41,534 nucleotides of DNA from a virus: the IMG/VR virus record IMGVR_UViG_3300002334_000057, positions 1 through 41,534 of that record. One strand, given 5' to 3'. A program made the translations under genes and the position numbers. Below, piece after piece: positions 8,432-15,800 of the stretch; the stretch's first letter is position 1, and each line of letters opens with the position of its first letter. The notes below the pieces were generated by a model that saw only the letters and a program-made list of their open reading frames with translations, ran no database searches and was not told where the DNA came from.

Positions 8432-9094
8432 ATGACACACACGTACGACCATAAAGATCAGGTTGCTCTTATAGTGGCTTCAGGGCCGTCGTCGGGAATG
8501 ATTACGCAACAGTACCTTGAGAAGTTCCGAGAGCACTATAAGGAACAAGGTACGGTCATCATCGGAACAAACAACGTGTGGAACGTTGCGAGCGGGTCGC
8601 CATTGTTTGCGGATTACGGGGTGATCCTTGACCGCGACTTCTTGGCAAAGAACCAAGGGCCGATGAATACTTACCGTAAACTCAATCCGGCGTTCATTCC
8701 GGTGTTGGGATTCAAACCGCGCAACGATGTTTTAGGCAAGTGGCACCAAATAAACATCCTCACGGATCGAACGGCAGAGTTTGAACCGGCGTATGAATTC
8801 GGGCAGTATTTCCACGGGTTATCTTCCGGTGTTGCTGCTATACAATTCGCGCTACATTGCGGGGTTTCAAAGATACTTTTGATTGGGCATGATCTTTGTT
8901 GTCACGAAGGAAAGACACACGGAAACGGCAAGAGAAATAATATCGAGTTAGATAAGAATTACCCGCAAGGCCGTGATATGATGATTGGGTACATGTGGGT
9001 GTACGAACAGGCAAAGAGTCTAGGTGTAGACGTTCTGAATCTTTCACCTATTTCTGAATTAAACTTTATCCCAAAACCAGTAAACGCGGAGTAG
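8432..9094 (+). CDS. DUF115/MptE-like protein (possible glycosyltransferase-like)
   Basis: A 220-residue protein with a Rossmann-like start, VALIVASGPSSG (residues 11-22), and a second strand motif, KILLIGHDL (147-155). Together they resemble the DUF115 family, which includes MptE-type pterin pyrophosphokinases and Maf flagellin-glycosylation proteins. CCHEGKTHGNGKRNN follows and may form the active-site loop. GGAGGT at 8415-8420 precedes the ATG, 4 bases after the methyltransferase stop, so the two genes are coexpressed. The reaction cannot be told from the sequence. Nucleotide-sugar transfer or sugar-phosphate chemistry is the reasonable guess. Confidence 0.65.
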   Translation: MTHTYDHKDQVALIVASGPSSGMITQQYLEKFREHYKEQGTVIIGTNNVWNVASGSPLFADYGVILDRDFLAKNQGPMNTYRKLNPAFIPVLGFKPRNDVLGKWHQINILTDRTAEFEPAYEFGQYFHGLSSGVAAIQFALHCGVSKILLIGHDLCCHEGKTHGNGKRNNIELDKNYPQGRDMMIGYMWVYEQAKSLGVDVLNLSPISELNFIPKPVNAE

Positions 9095-9100
9095 TTGGAA

Positions 9101-9700
9101 ATGGCTAAGAAAACAACAAGCAAGAGAACGATCGTTCGTCGTCCTAAGTCCACAATTTCAGGATCAACGCCCAAGAAGAAAACAACGACTAAGAAAACGC
9201 CAGCACGCAAGCCAAAGGCTTCAAGTGTCAAGCGGAAAGTGCAAGACGTGCCCGCTCTTACCCTTGCACCTGTTATTGATATTCAAAGTAACGCTCGCGG
9301 TATCAGTTTTAACCCGGCGGCGTTCAACACCGAAGACGACGATGAAGCAACTGCTCTTGCGGCATCGGCACATGGTACAGCGTTCGTGCGGATGCTTCAT
9401 CCAAAGGGCACTGTCAAAGGGGTTACCGCAACGTCTGTTATCGCACGGCTTATGGAAGGTTGGAGGTTCTTGGTAATGGAACCGGCAACGCCTCGATATG
9501 TCGGAGTTGGTGACGTGTGCGATATGGCGGAAGAAGAAAACTTCACGCACGATGTTCGAGATGCAAGAGTTCCCCAAACAATCGAGCAAGCCGAAATGTC
9601 GTGGGAAATCGCAATGTCTCAAGACCTGTCAGTGTTCCCTAATCACCCTGATCTTCTTAGAGGTTTTAACGCGTCACATACTCGCAAGTCAAACCTTTAA
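9101..9700 (+). CDS. Hypothetical protein with histone-like basic N-terminal tail
   Basis: A 199-residue protein starting at ATG 9101, with GGAG at 9088-9091. The first 50 residues are Lys/Thr/Arg/Pro-rich with repeated TKKTPARKPK-like blocks and look disordered and nucleic-acid binding, like histone H1 tails. From about 70 on there is a folded part with a beta-rich section and an acidic HDVRDARVPQTIEQAEMSWEIAMSQDL helix. I do not recognise the family. Placed after coat and before the connector genes, it could be a minor head or DNA-associated protein. Confidence 0.65.
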   Translation: MAKKTTSKRTIVRRPKSTISGSTPKKKTTTKKTPARKPKASSVKRKVQDVPALTLAPVIDIQSNARGISFNPAAFNTEDDDEATALAASAHGTAFVRMLHPKGTVKGVTATSVIARLMEGWRFLVMEPATPRYVGVGDVCDMAEEENFTHDVRDARVPQTIEQAEMSWEIAMSQDLSVFPNHPDLLRGFNASHTRKSNL

Positions 9701-9720
9701 CTGGAAAGGAATTCTGAACT

Positions 9721-10149
9721 ATGTCGTTACCGATGATGACAAAAGATAGAGCTACGTTTCAACGTGTGAACGTGACAGGTGACGAATTTGTAAACGCCAT
9801 AAGAAAAAACGAGTATGGAGAAATCGATACTTCCCAGATTGGCGGTCAGGACATACTTGATACTATTTGCACAGACTGCAAAGGGAACTGGCAACCGGGA
9901 AATCAAATCGAAGTACCTTCTAACAGCGGACCCGGACGAACAAAGCTTGACGGCGCTTTCTTTGCAGACAGTTTTCACGATGGAAAACTTGGCGACCTAG
10001 TTTATTTCAACGGTGATGCGACTGAAGTTTATCGGGTTGCACGCGTCACACCGCGAAAAGACCCGTTCAAGAGTTCAGTCACAAAGTTCACGCGCTACGA
10101 TTTCGTGAAACAAGACCCGGTAGCCGTCCGAGATAACACTGAGGATTAA
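9721..10149 (+). CDS. Hypothetical head-tail joining protein
   Basis: A 142-residue protein between the head genes and the HK97 gp10-like gene, the position of a head-closure (stopper) protein. It has a pair of Cys in TICTDCKGNW and a beta-rich second half (GDLVYFNGDATEVYRVARVTPRKDPF) that could form the beta-barrel typical of stoppers. AAGGA lies upstream of the ATG. The family assignment is by position and rough fold only. Confidence 0.65.
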   Translation: MSLPMMTKDRATFQRVNVTGDEFVNAIRKNEYGEIDTSQIGGQDILDTICTDCKGNWQPGNQIEVPSNSGPGRTKLDGAFFADSFHDGKLGDLVYFNGDATEVYRVARVTPRKDPFKSSVTKFTRYDFVKQDPVAVRDNTED

Positions 10150-10154
10150 AGCGA

Positions 10155-10724
10155 GTGCCCCCACAATCAGTATCATTTAAATTCGTTGGGGGTGATCCGC
10201 GCCGGAACGTGGTAAAGATCGAAGACGCTGTTATCTCGGGCGTGTACGACGGCGTTACGTCTATCGGTGAGTTTGTAAAGGCGAGAGCACAACAAAACGT
10301 GACGGACCTAAGCAAAGTAGACCGAGGGACATTGCGAGCGAGCATAACAAGCGAAGTTTCTTCAGATACAAAAGGTATCACGGCATCAATATTCCCAACG
10401 GTTGCTTATGGCGTGTGGGTTGAGTTCGGTCGGTTAGGTGCTCTCTCTTCACCGGCTGGCACTGGTAAAGATTCGGCAAAGTCTGCATTTCCACCAGTGC
10501 AAGTTATCCGTGATTGGGTTCTTCGCAACCGGGTAAAACTTGCTGTTGCAAGCGGCGATATAAACAGCGTGGCATTCTTGATCGCTCGTAAAATCTTTCG
10601 GTACGGGATCGAACCAAAACCGTTCATGCGTCCCGCTTTCGATCTTGGTGCAACACATTTTGAGCGCGTCGTAAAAGACAATGTTGATAAACAGGTTCGT
10701 TCATTCAAGAAGGTGAAAAGATGA
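10155..10724 (+). CDS. HK97 gp10-like tail completion/neck protein
   Basis: A 189-residue protein with the HK97-gp10 pattern: an N-terminal helix ending VKARAQQNVT, GTLRASITSEVS, the YGVWVEFG motif, PPVQVIRDWVLRNR, then IARKIFRYGIEPKPFMRPAFD and a final amphipathic helix. The family joins head and tail in siphophages. It starts with GTG at 10155, with GAGGA 9 bases upstream at 10141-10145. Its last 4 bases overlap the next ATG. Confidence 0.85.
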   Translation: MPPQSVSFKFVGGDPRRNVVKIEDAVISGVYDGVTSIGEFVKARAQQNVTDLSKVDRGTLRASITSEVSSDTKGITASIFPTVAYGVWVEFGRLGALSSPAGTGKDSAKSAFPPVQVIRDWVLRNRVKLAVASGDINSVAFLIARKIFRYGIEPKPFMRPAFDLGATHFERVVKDNVDKQVRSFKKVKR

Positions 10725-11215
10725 CACACGTACATGAGCCGATAGCGGGTAGGGTTCTCACATGGGCTTTGCGGTATCTGGATACCGAAATTGTGACCGC
10801 TGCCGGTCTTGCGAGTGTCACGTATCCAACACTTAGAAAAATCGCAACGCAAGAAATGCCAACAGCTGAAGGTGTTTACCTTTCGATTGGGAACGAAGTA
10901 AGGGTTGACGATTTTACTTCGACGTGCTCGTTTATGATAGAGGTCGTTTTGAGCGACGGGGGTAGTTCTCGCGGATACCTAGTGCGTGATTTGATTGTCA
11001 ATGAATTTGATAAATATCGTCCGGGTATTGCTGGGATTGATACAGACCTACGCGTTATGTTTGGGCTTCGATTGAAATCATTGAAGCGAAGTTTACTTCA
11101 ACCTTGTTCACCGTACGGTAATCAGCCAAGTGCCAACGAGCAGATTGTTGGCACCCGGTCGATTATCGGGTACACTTTCAAAGGGTCACGCGATTCAAAC
11201 CTTGTGACCCCATAA
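10721..11215 (+). CDS. Probable tail terminator protein
   Basis: A 164-residue protein starting in an ATGA overlap with the gp10-like gene. Its position between the gp10-like and tail tube genes is that of the tail terminator (lambda gpU/DUF3168-like), which caps the tail tube. The helix GRVLTWALRYLD and the strand-rich TSTCSFMIEVVLSDGG fit an alpha/beta fold, but no diagnostic motif is seen. Confidence 0.65.
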   Translation: MTHVHEPIAGRVLTWALRYLDTEIVTAAGLASVTYPTLRKIATQEMPTAEGVYLSIGNEVRVDDFTSTCSFMIEVVLSDGGSSRGYLVRDLIVNEFDKYRPGIAGIDTDLRVMFGLRLKSLKRSLLQPCSPYGNQPSANEQIVGTRSIIGYTFKGSRDSNLVTP

Positions 11216-11280
11216 TAAAATTGTTTCGTATGTCCGCCAACATACACCCAAACCAGTTGTTTTTATTGATGTTGCTCAGA

Positions 11281-11318
11281 CAGGTTTCTTGTGAAGCCTG
11301 TTGTTCTCTTCTCTTTTT
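11281..11318 (+). terminator. Hairpin with pyrimidine-rich tail just before the tail tube gene
   Basis: CAGGTTTC at 11281-11288 pairs with GAAGCCTG at 11293-11300 across a TTGT loop, with one G-T pair, followed by TTGTTCTCTTCTCTTTTT. It is only 11 bases before the tail tube GGAG. It may be a weak terminator, an RNA-processing site or a stabilising 5' hairpin for a highly expressed gene. The remaining gap 11216-11280 holds no clear promoter. Confidence 0.45.
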
Positions 11319-11329
11319 GGAGCTACACA

Positions 11330-11845
11330 ATGGCAACGCATACCATTACCGAAGCAAAGGACGGCGATAGTGTCATTCTTGGTTTGGGTCTTTTTGGAAC
11401 TAAGGCGTTTGGGTCAGGCGGCAGTTTTACGGATGTTGGTTACGTCAAGGGAATTTCTCTGACGTACACACGCGAACTTGTTGAGTTCGAGTCTGCCGGT
11501 TTGCTTGTAAAACGTCTTGCGTTCCGCGACCGTATGAGCATGGAAGTTGAGATGGCTGAGGTTTCGATTGCGAACCTTGCTCTTATTATTCCCGGCACTT
11601 CATCGTCTACTCAGATCACCTTTGGTGGCGACAAGACAATCACGCGCCTTGCAGTTCGTTTCGAACATCTTCGAGACGACAACAAGATTATTCAAGTTGA
11701 CATGTACAAGACGGTTGCGTCTGGTGAAGTCAGTCTTGAATTCGCGGAAGAGGAATTCATCACCTTCCCGACCACGTTTGAAGCAGAGCTTGATACCAGC
11801 CAAACATCGGGCGAGCAGTACGGGATCATTCAGATCGTCACGTAA
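11330..11845 (+). CDS. Major tail tube protein
   Basis: A 171-residue protein that should form the stacked hexameric rings of the tail tube. It is beta-rich, with SVILGLGLFGTKAFGSGG, GYVKGISLTYTRELVEFESAG and a C-terminal FITFPTTFEAELD strand. The position upstream of the frameshifted chaperones and tape measure, the optimised codons and the following strong terminator all fit. GGAG at 11319-11322 is 7 bases before ATG 11330; the longer frame from 11291 begins inside a hairpin loop and is rejected. Confidence 0.8.
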   Translation: MATHTITEAKDGDSVILGLGLFGTKAFGSGGSFTDVGYVKGISLTYTRELVEFESAGLLVKRLAFRDRMSMEVEMAEVSIANLALIIPGTSSSTQITFGGDKTITRLAVRFEHLRDDNKIIQVDMYKTVASGEVSLEFAEEEFITFPTTFEAELDTSQTSGEQYGIIQIVT

Positions 11846-11872
11846 GCCCGTCAATGCGTAAACATGCGCGGG

Positions 11873-11906
11873 CGGGATGTTTCTTGATTGAAACATCCCG
11901 TTTTTT
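11873..11906 (+). terminator. Strong rho-independent terminator after tail tube gene
   Basis: CGGGATGTTTC at 11873-11883, loop TTGATT, GAAACATCCCG at 11890-11900, then six T. The perfect 11-bp stem separates abundant tail tube mRNA from chaperone and tape measure expression. Confidence 0.93.
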
Positions 11907-11943
11907 ACAACCTGTTTCTCAAAGTTGAATGCAAAGGAAATTT

Positions 11944-12504
11944 ATGACAGACGAACAAGTAACGGAAGTGGAAGCGGTCGAAGAAGTAGACACTTCAAAA
12001 GCGGATGCGTTTAGAGAACGACTTAAGCACTTCAGGAAAGAAGGTAATTCGGTTGTACTTGCTGAAAAGAGCGTATCAGACGCAAGCGAGTGTGTACGGT
12101 TGGGCCTTGACGATATCCTTCTCGGTGAAGTAGATATTATCTTCGATGATGAAACCACGATCCGGCTAAAACCTGTCACAGTTCGCACGGTTGGCAAGAT
12201 TCAAGACTACGAATACGAAACCGAGAAGCGGCTTAAGGGAATGAAAGAGGGAGCCGTTAGACCGAGTAATCTAAGTGATGTTCATCGTAGTTACATGCTT
12301 TTCATGTTCATTGCTAATCAACACCGAGGCGAAAAAGGCGACGGGCAAGAACCGTTTACGATTGATGAGATTTTGGACTTGCTTGATATCGAGATGATGC
12401 CAACTATCTCGGCGTTGACGAATGCGGCGCTCAACCCTTTACCCGAAGGCTTCGGAAACAAAGACGAAGCCGAAACGGAAACGGAAACGACGAACGAGAC
12501 TTAA
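11944..12504 (+). CDS. Tail assembly chaperone (gpG-like, zero frame)
   Basis: A 186-residue chaperone expected to bind the tape measure protein during tail tube assembly. It lies between the tail tube and tape measure genes, where lambda G/GT sits. It starts MTDEQVTEVEAVEEVD (acidic), has a middle KPVTVRTVGKIQDYEYE segment and ends in a Glu/Thr-rich tail. AAGGA at 11934-11938 supports ATG 11944. A -1 slip at 12435-12441 would extend it to a 289-residue GT-type product; see the next two entries. Confidence 0.8.
   Translation: MTDEQVTEVEAVEEVDTSKADAFRERLKHFRKEGNSVVLAEKSVSDASECVRLGLDDILLGEVDIIFDDETTIRLKPVTVRTVGKIQDYEYETEKRLKGMKEGAVRPSNLSDVHRSYMLFMFIANQHRGEKGDGQEPFTIDEILDLLDIEMMPTISALTNAALNPLPEGFGNKDEAETETETTNET
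12435..12441 (+). other. Programmed -1 frameshift slippery site
   Basis: The heptamer CCCTTTA is placed exactly as X XXY YYZ in the zero frame (AAC CCT TTA), 63 bases before the zero-frame TAA. After slipping, the -1 frame from 12441 is open through to 12812. No strong downstream pseudoknot is obvious by eye. Confidence 0.7.
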
Positions 12505-12812
12505 ACAAAAGTTTTTGGCCTGTAATCTTCTATCAGTTTGCGAAAACCTTTGGGTGGACGCCTGAACAAGTTGGAGATTTAACGCTAATTCAACTCACGA
12601 TGTACCTTGAAGAAATTTCGTATGAAGCCGAACAGATCGAGGCGAGCAGTAAGAAGAAGAGTCGCAAGGGCGGGAAGTTCGGCAAGACTGACAAAAGCAA
12701 AAACGCACACAAGCCAAGTAAGAACTGGCAAGGTAAAGACATTTCAAATGCAAGCGAAAAAGACTTGTTTGATATGTTTGGCGGTTCCAGTGTTGGTACT
12801 GGTAAAAAATAA
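12441..12812 (+). CDS. Tail assembly chaperone -1 frame extension (gpGT-like)
   Basis: This is the 123-residue C-terminal part made only after the -1 frameshift; it has no ribosome binding site of its own at its first ATG (12600). It contains PVIFYQFAKTFGWTPEQVGDLT and LIQLTMYLEEISYEAEQIEA, the pattern of a lambda gpT-like domain, ending in a Lys/Ser-rich linker and DLFDMFGG. The -1 frame has no stop between 12441 and 12812. The first residues after the slip are Arg/Asn/Gly-rich because they mirror the GAAACG repeats of the zero frame. Confidence 0.75.
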   Translation, partial: TRRLRKQRRSRNGNGNDERDLNKSFWPVIFYQFAKTFGWTPEQVGDLTLIQLTMYLEEISYEAEQIEASSKKKSRKGGKFGKTDKSKNAHKPSKNWQGKDISNASEKDLFDMFGGSSVGTGKK

Positions 12813-12832
12813 CGAACTTGTTTCCAAACCTG

Positions 12833-12849
12833 AATTGCGAGTCGCAATT
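12833..12849. repeat. 17-bp palindrome, copy 4 (before tape measure)
   Basis: AATTGCGAGTCGCAATT in the gap between chaperone and tape measure, 17 bases before the tape measure ATG and just ahead of its GAGGGA. The centre is AGT instead of AGC. Confidence 0.95.
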
Positions 12850-12866
12850 ATAGAGGGACGTTAAAA

Positions 12867-15800
12867 ATGCCATCCGAAGCAGATGCAGGCAGTGTAGTTG
12901 TTAGCTTTAGGGCGGATGTGCGTAAAGCACTTTCGTCCTTTGAAGAATATAATCGTGGATTGCGGAAATCTACAGAGCAGACAAAGAGGTCTGTTAAATC
13001 GATTCGTGCCCAACTAGATAGTGTGAATACTAGCGGTGCCATCGGTGCCGGTGCTGCCGCTGCCGGTAATGGTCAAGGTATCGCGTCACTCGGTGCTAGT
13101 CTCGCCATAGCTCGACGTGTGGGCGGTGTAACAGACGGCATCGTCAATAACTTCCAGACACTAACCATCGTTGCCGATCAAGCATTCGAGGCGGCTGGTA
13201 CTTCGGTCAATGGATATTCGAGAGCATTGACCGAAGCTGGTGAAAAGTCACGCCTTGCGTTGACCGTAATGAATCGTTCGATTGCTTTACTTCCCGCCGG
13301 TGTAAGTTCTAGCGTTCAACAATCTCGTGTTTCGTTCACCAAGTTCAACAAAGACTTCGGTGAATTGGCATCGAAGACACAAACAAACGTCACGAAAATA
13401 CGCAAGAGTTTGAACACCCTGAACTTGATCGTTGCGGCTGGTGTCGGTGTGGGTGTGCTGAAACTTGGCTCAGACTTTGATAAGGCGATAACGGCGGTTC
13501 GTTCGGTTACAAAAGAAACGGTTGAAGAGTTCGAGTCTGTACGTCAGAGCGTGATTGCGATTGCGAACGATGTAGGCGTTTCCGCTGTTGATGCTGCCGT
13601 TGGTTTGAATGATATTGTGCAATCCGGGTTTGAGGGTCAAGAAGCGTTTGACCTACTCACGGCTTCCGCTCAAACAGCACGTGCGGGCCTGATTGAAACG
13701 TCACTCGCAACGAGCGTGCTTGTGGGTACGTTGAACGCGTACCAGTTATCCGGTAGTGATGCCGCCGAAGTATCTGGTAAGCTCATCAAAGCCGTTGACG
13801 TTGGTATCTTCACGTTCCAAGAACTGGCAACGAGTATCGGCAACGTCACGCCGATTGCGTTTGCTGCCGGTGTCGAACTTGAAGAGCTTCTAGCTATCTT
13901 GTCATCGCTCACTTTGAGTGGTCTAGGATTCACCGAAGCAACCACGCAGTTGCGAGCCGCAATTGTCGCACTGCTGAAACCACAAGAACAAGCGGCTAAG
14001 AGAATCAAGGAGGTTCTTGGTGTATCCGCTGAAGCCGCAATTCGTGTCAACGGTTTCGCTGACACGTTGCAACGTCTGGTTGAATCGGCCAATGGTTCCA
14101 ACGAAGCGCTTGCGAAAATCTTCCCGAACATCCGAGCGTTGCAAGGTCTTGTTTCTCTTGCCGCTACAGGGTTTAAAGACCTGAACAGCACCATTGAAGT
14201 ACTTGGCAATTCTGGTGCGGCTTCACTCAAGCGTGTTCTTGAGATTCAATCCGGTTCGTTCTCTCAGCTTGCGGGTGAGATTCGTAGACAACTCGGCAAC
14301 CAGTTGATTAAGGTGTTTGAGAAAAACAGAAAAACAATCGTTGGTATGACAGCAAGTGTTCTTGAGTTTACGAAAGCAAACCGTGATAGCGTGTTTGCAC
14401 TCGTTGCGATTGGCGCTGCCATTGGTGTCGTGGCGGTTGGGCTGCTCGTATTGAAGGGTGCGTTGTTTGTAACTGAGGTTGCACTAGCTGGTGTAGTAAG
14501 AGTGTCGAAAACCCTTGCGGCCATTCAGAGCGGCGAGCTTGCAAAGTCGTTTGCTTCAACCGCTTTAAAGCTTCGCAATTTGGTCTTCTCTCAAACCGCG
14601 TACGCTGCAAACTCTGCCGTTCTGTTGTCTAGCACTAAGGGACTTTCAAGAGCGTTCCCTGTATTTACCAAAGCCGCGATCCAATCAACCAATGCTATCA
14701 AGGCTCTAAATATTGCGCAGATCGCATCCAATCTTTCTTTCAAGGTTGGAACGGCAAGAGTAATTGCACACGCAACCGCACTTAAAGCCGCTGCCGTTGC
14801 CGCTGTTATTGCAACTGGTAATTTCCTTGCAATGAGTGTTGCCGCTGCCGCTGCTGTTTCACCTATTGCCGTGATTGCATTAGCGGCAGGCACCGCGTTG
14901 GTTGCGTTCAATATCGGTCGTTGGTTATCGCCTTGGAAACGAGCTAACGATGAAGCTGAAAAACAGATTGAAGCACTAGAAAAAATCAGTGATATTCAAG
15001 ACGGGATACAACAAAGACTCAGTAGGCGCGGTGCTATTACTCCCGAATCTGATACCGCTATTCGGCAAATTAAAACCATTCAAGAACTTCGTAATGAACT
15101 GGCCGATGCTCTTACGGCGTACAATGTAGGTATTGATGGTGCCGCTGCCAAGGTCACAGGGTTGCGAAACGAGCTTGCAAAAGTTGGTGAGACATTTAAT
15201 AGCGATGACCTTCGCAAAGTTCTCGGTGATCGGATCGAAGGTCTTACCCAGATTGTTATAACTGAACGCGCGAAACTTGCGGAAGCGGCTGGTGAGGCTA
15301 TCGCTTCATCCGCATCTTCGCAGGTACTACTTGTAAGCGCGGGGTTTAAAGAAGGTGACATATTAAAGGCAACAAAAGCGTTGCGTGATCTTGATTTGAT
15401 ATTGACACAGATGGCCGAAGATTCTAATAAAAGTACTGCGAATCTCGAACAGTTCGCCGCACTGCTCGCAGAGACAGAGACAAATACGCTCGGTGCTCGT
15501 GATGCTCTTGATAGTTTCGTTGACAGTCTGAGAACTGCGAACCTTTCACCGTTCCAACAATCTTTGAAATCCGTAATGGAAGACGAACAGCAGCTTGAAA
15601 AAGAATTCGAGAATCTAGCGAGTCAACTACGCAACACGCTTGAGAATATCATCCCGCCCGAGACAATCAATCAACTGATTCCGAAGATTGCACCGAACCC
15701 GGACATTGCACAACGTCTGTTGTTGGGTGGAACGAAAGAAGAGATTTCAAAATTCTTGCTTGACGCAATCGTTGCGTCCCGAGACGATATCAAATCGCTC

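Noticed and set aside
8432-9094. Calling the DUF115-like protein a sialyltransferase
   Set aside because: Rossmann-like motifs are visible but no sialyltransferase-specific motif is, so only the broad family is justified.
12474-12490. GGAAACG repeats as the frameshift site
   Set aside because: They do not fit X XXY YYZ in the zero frame (GAA ACG) and re-pairing in -1 would be poor. CCCTTTA upstream fits perfectly.
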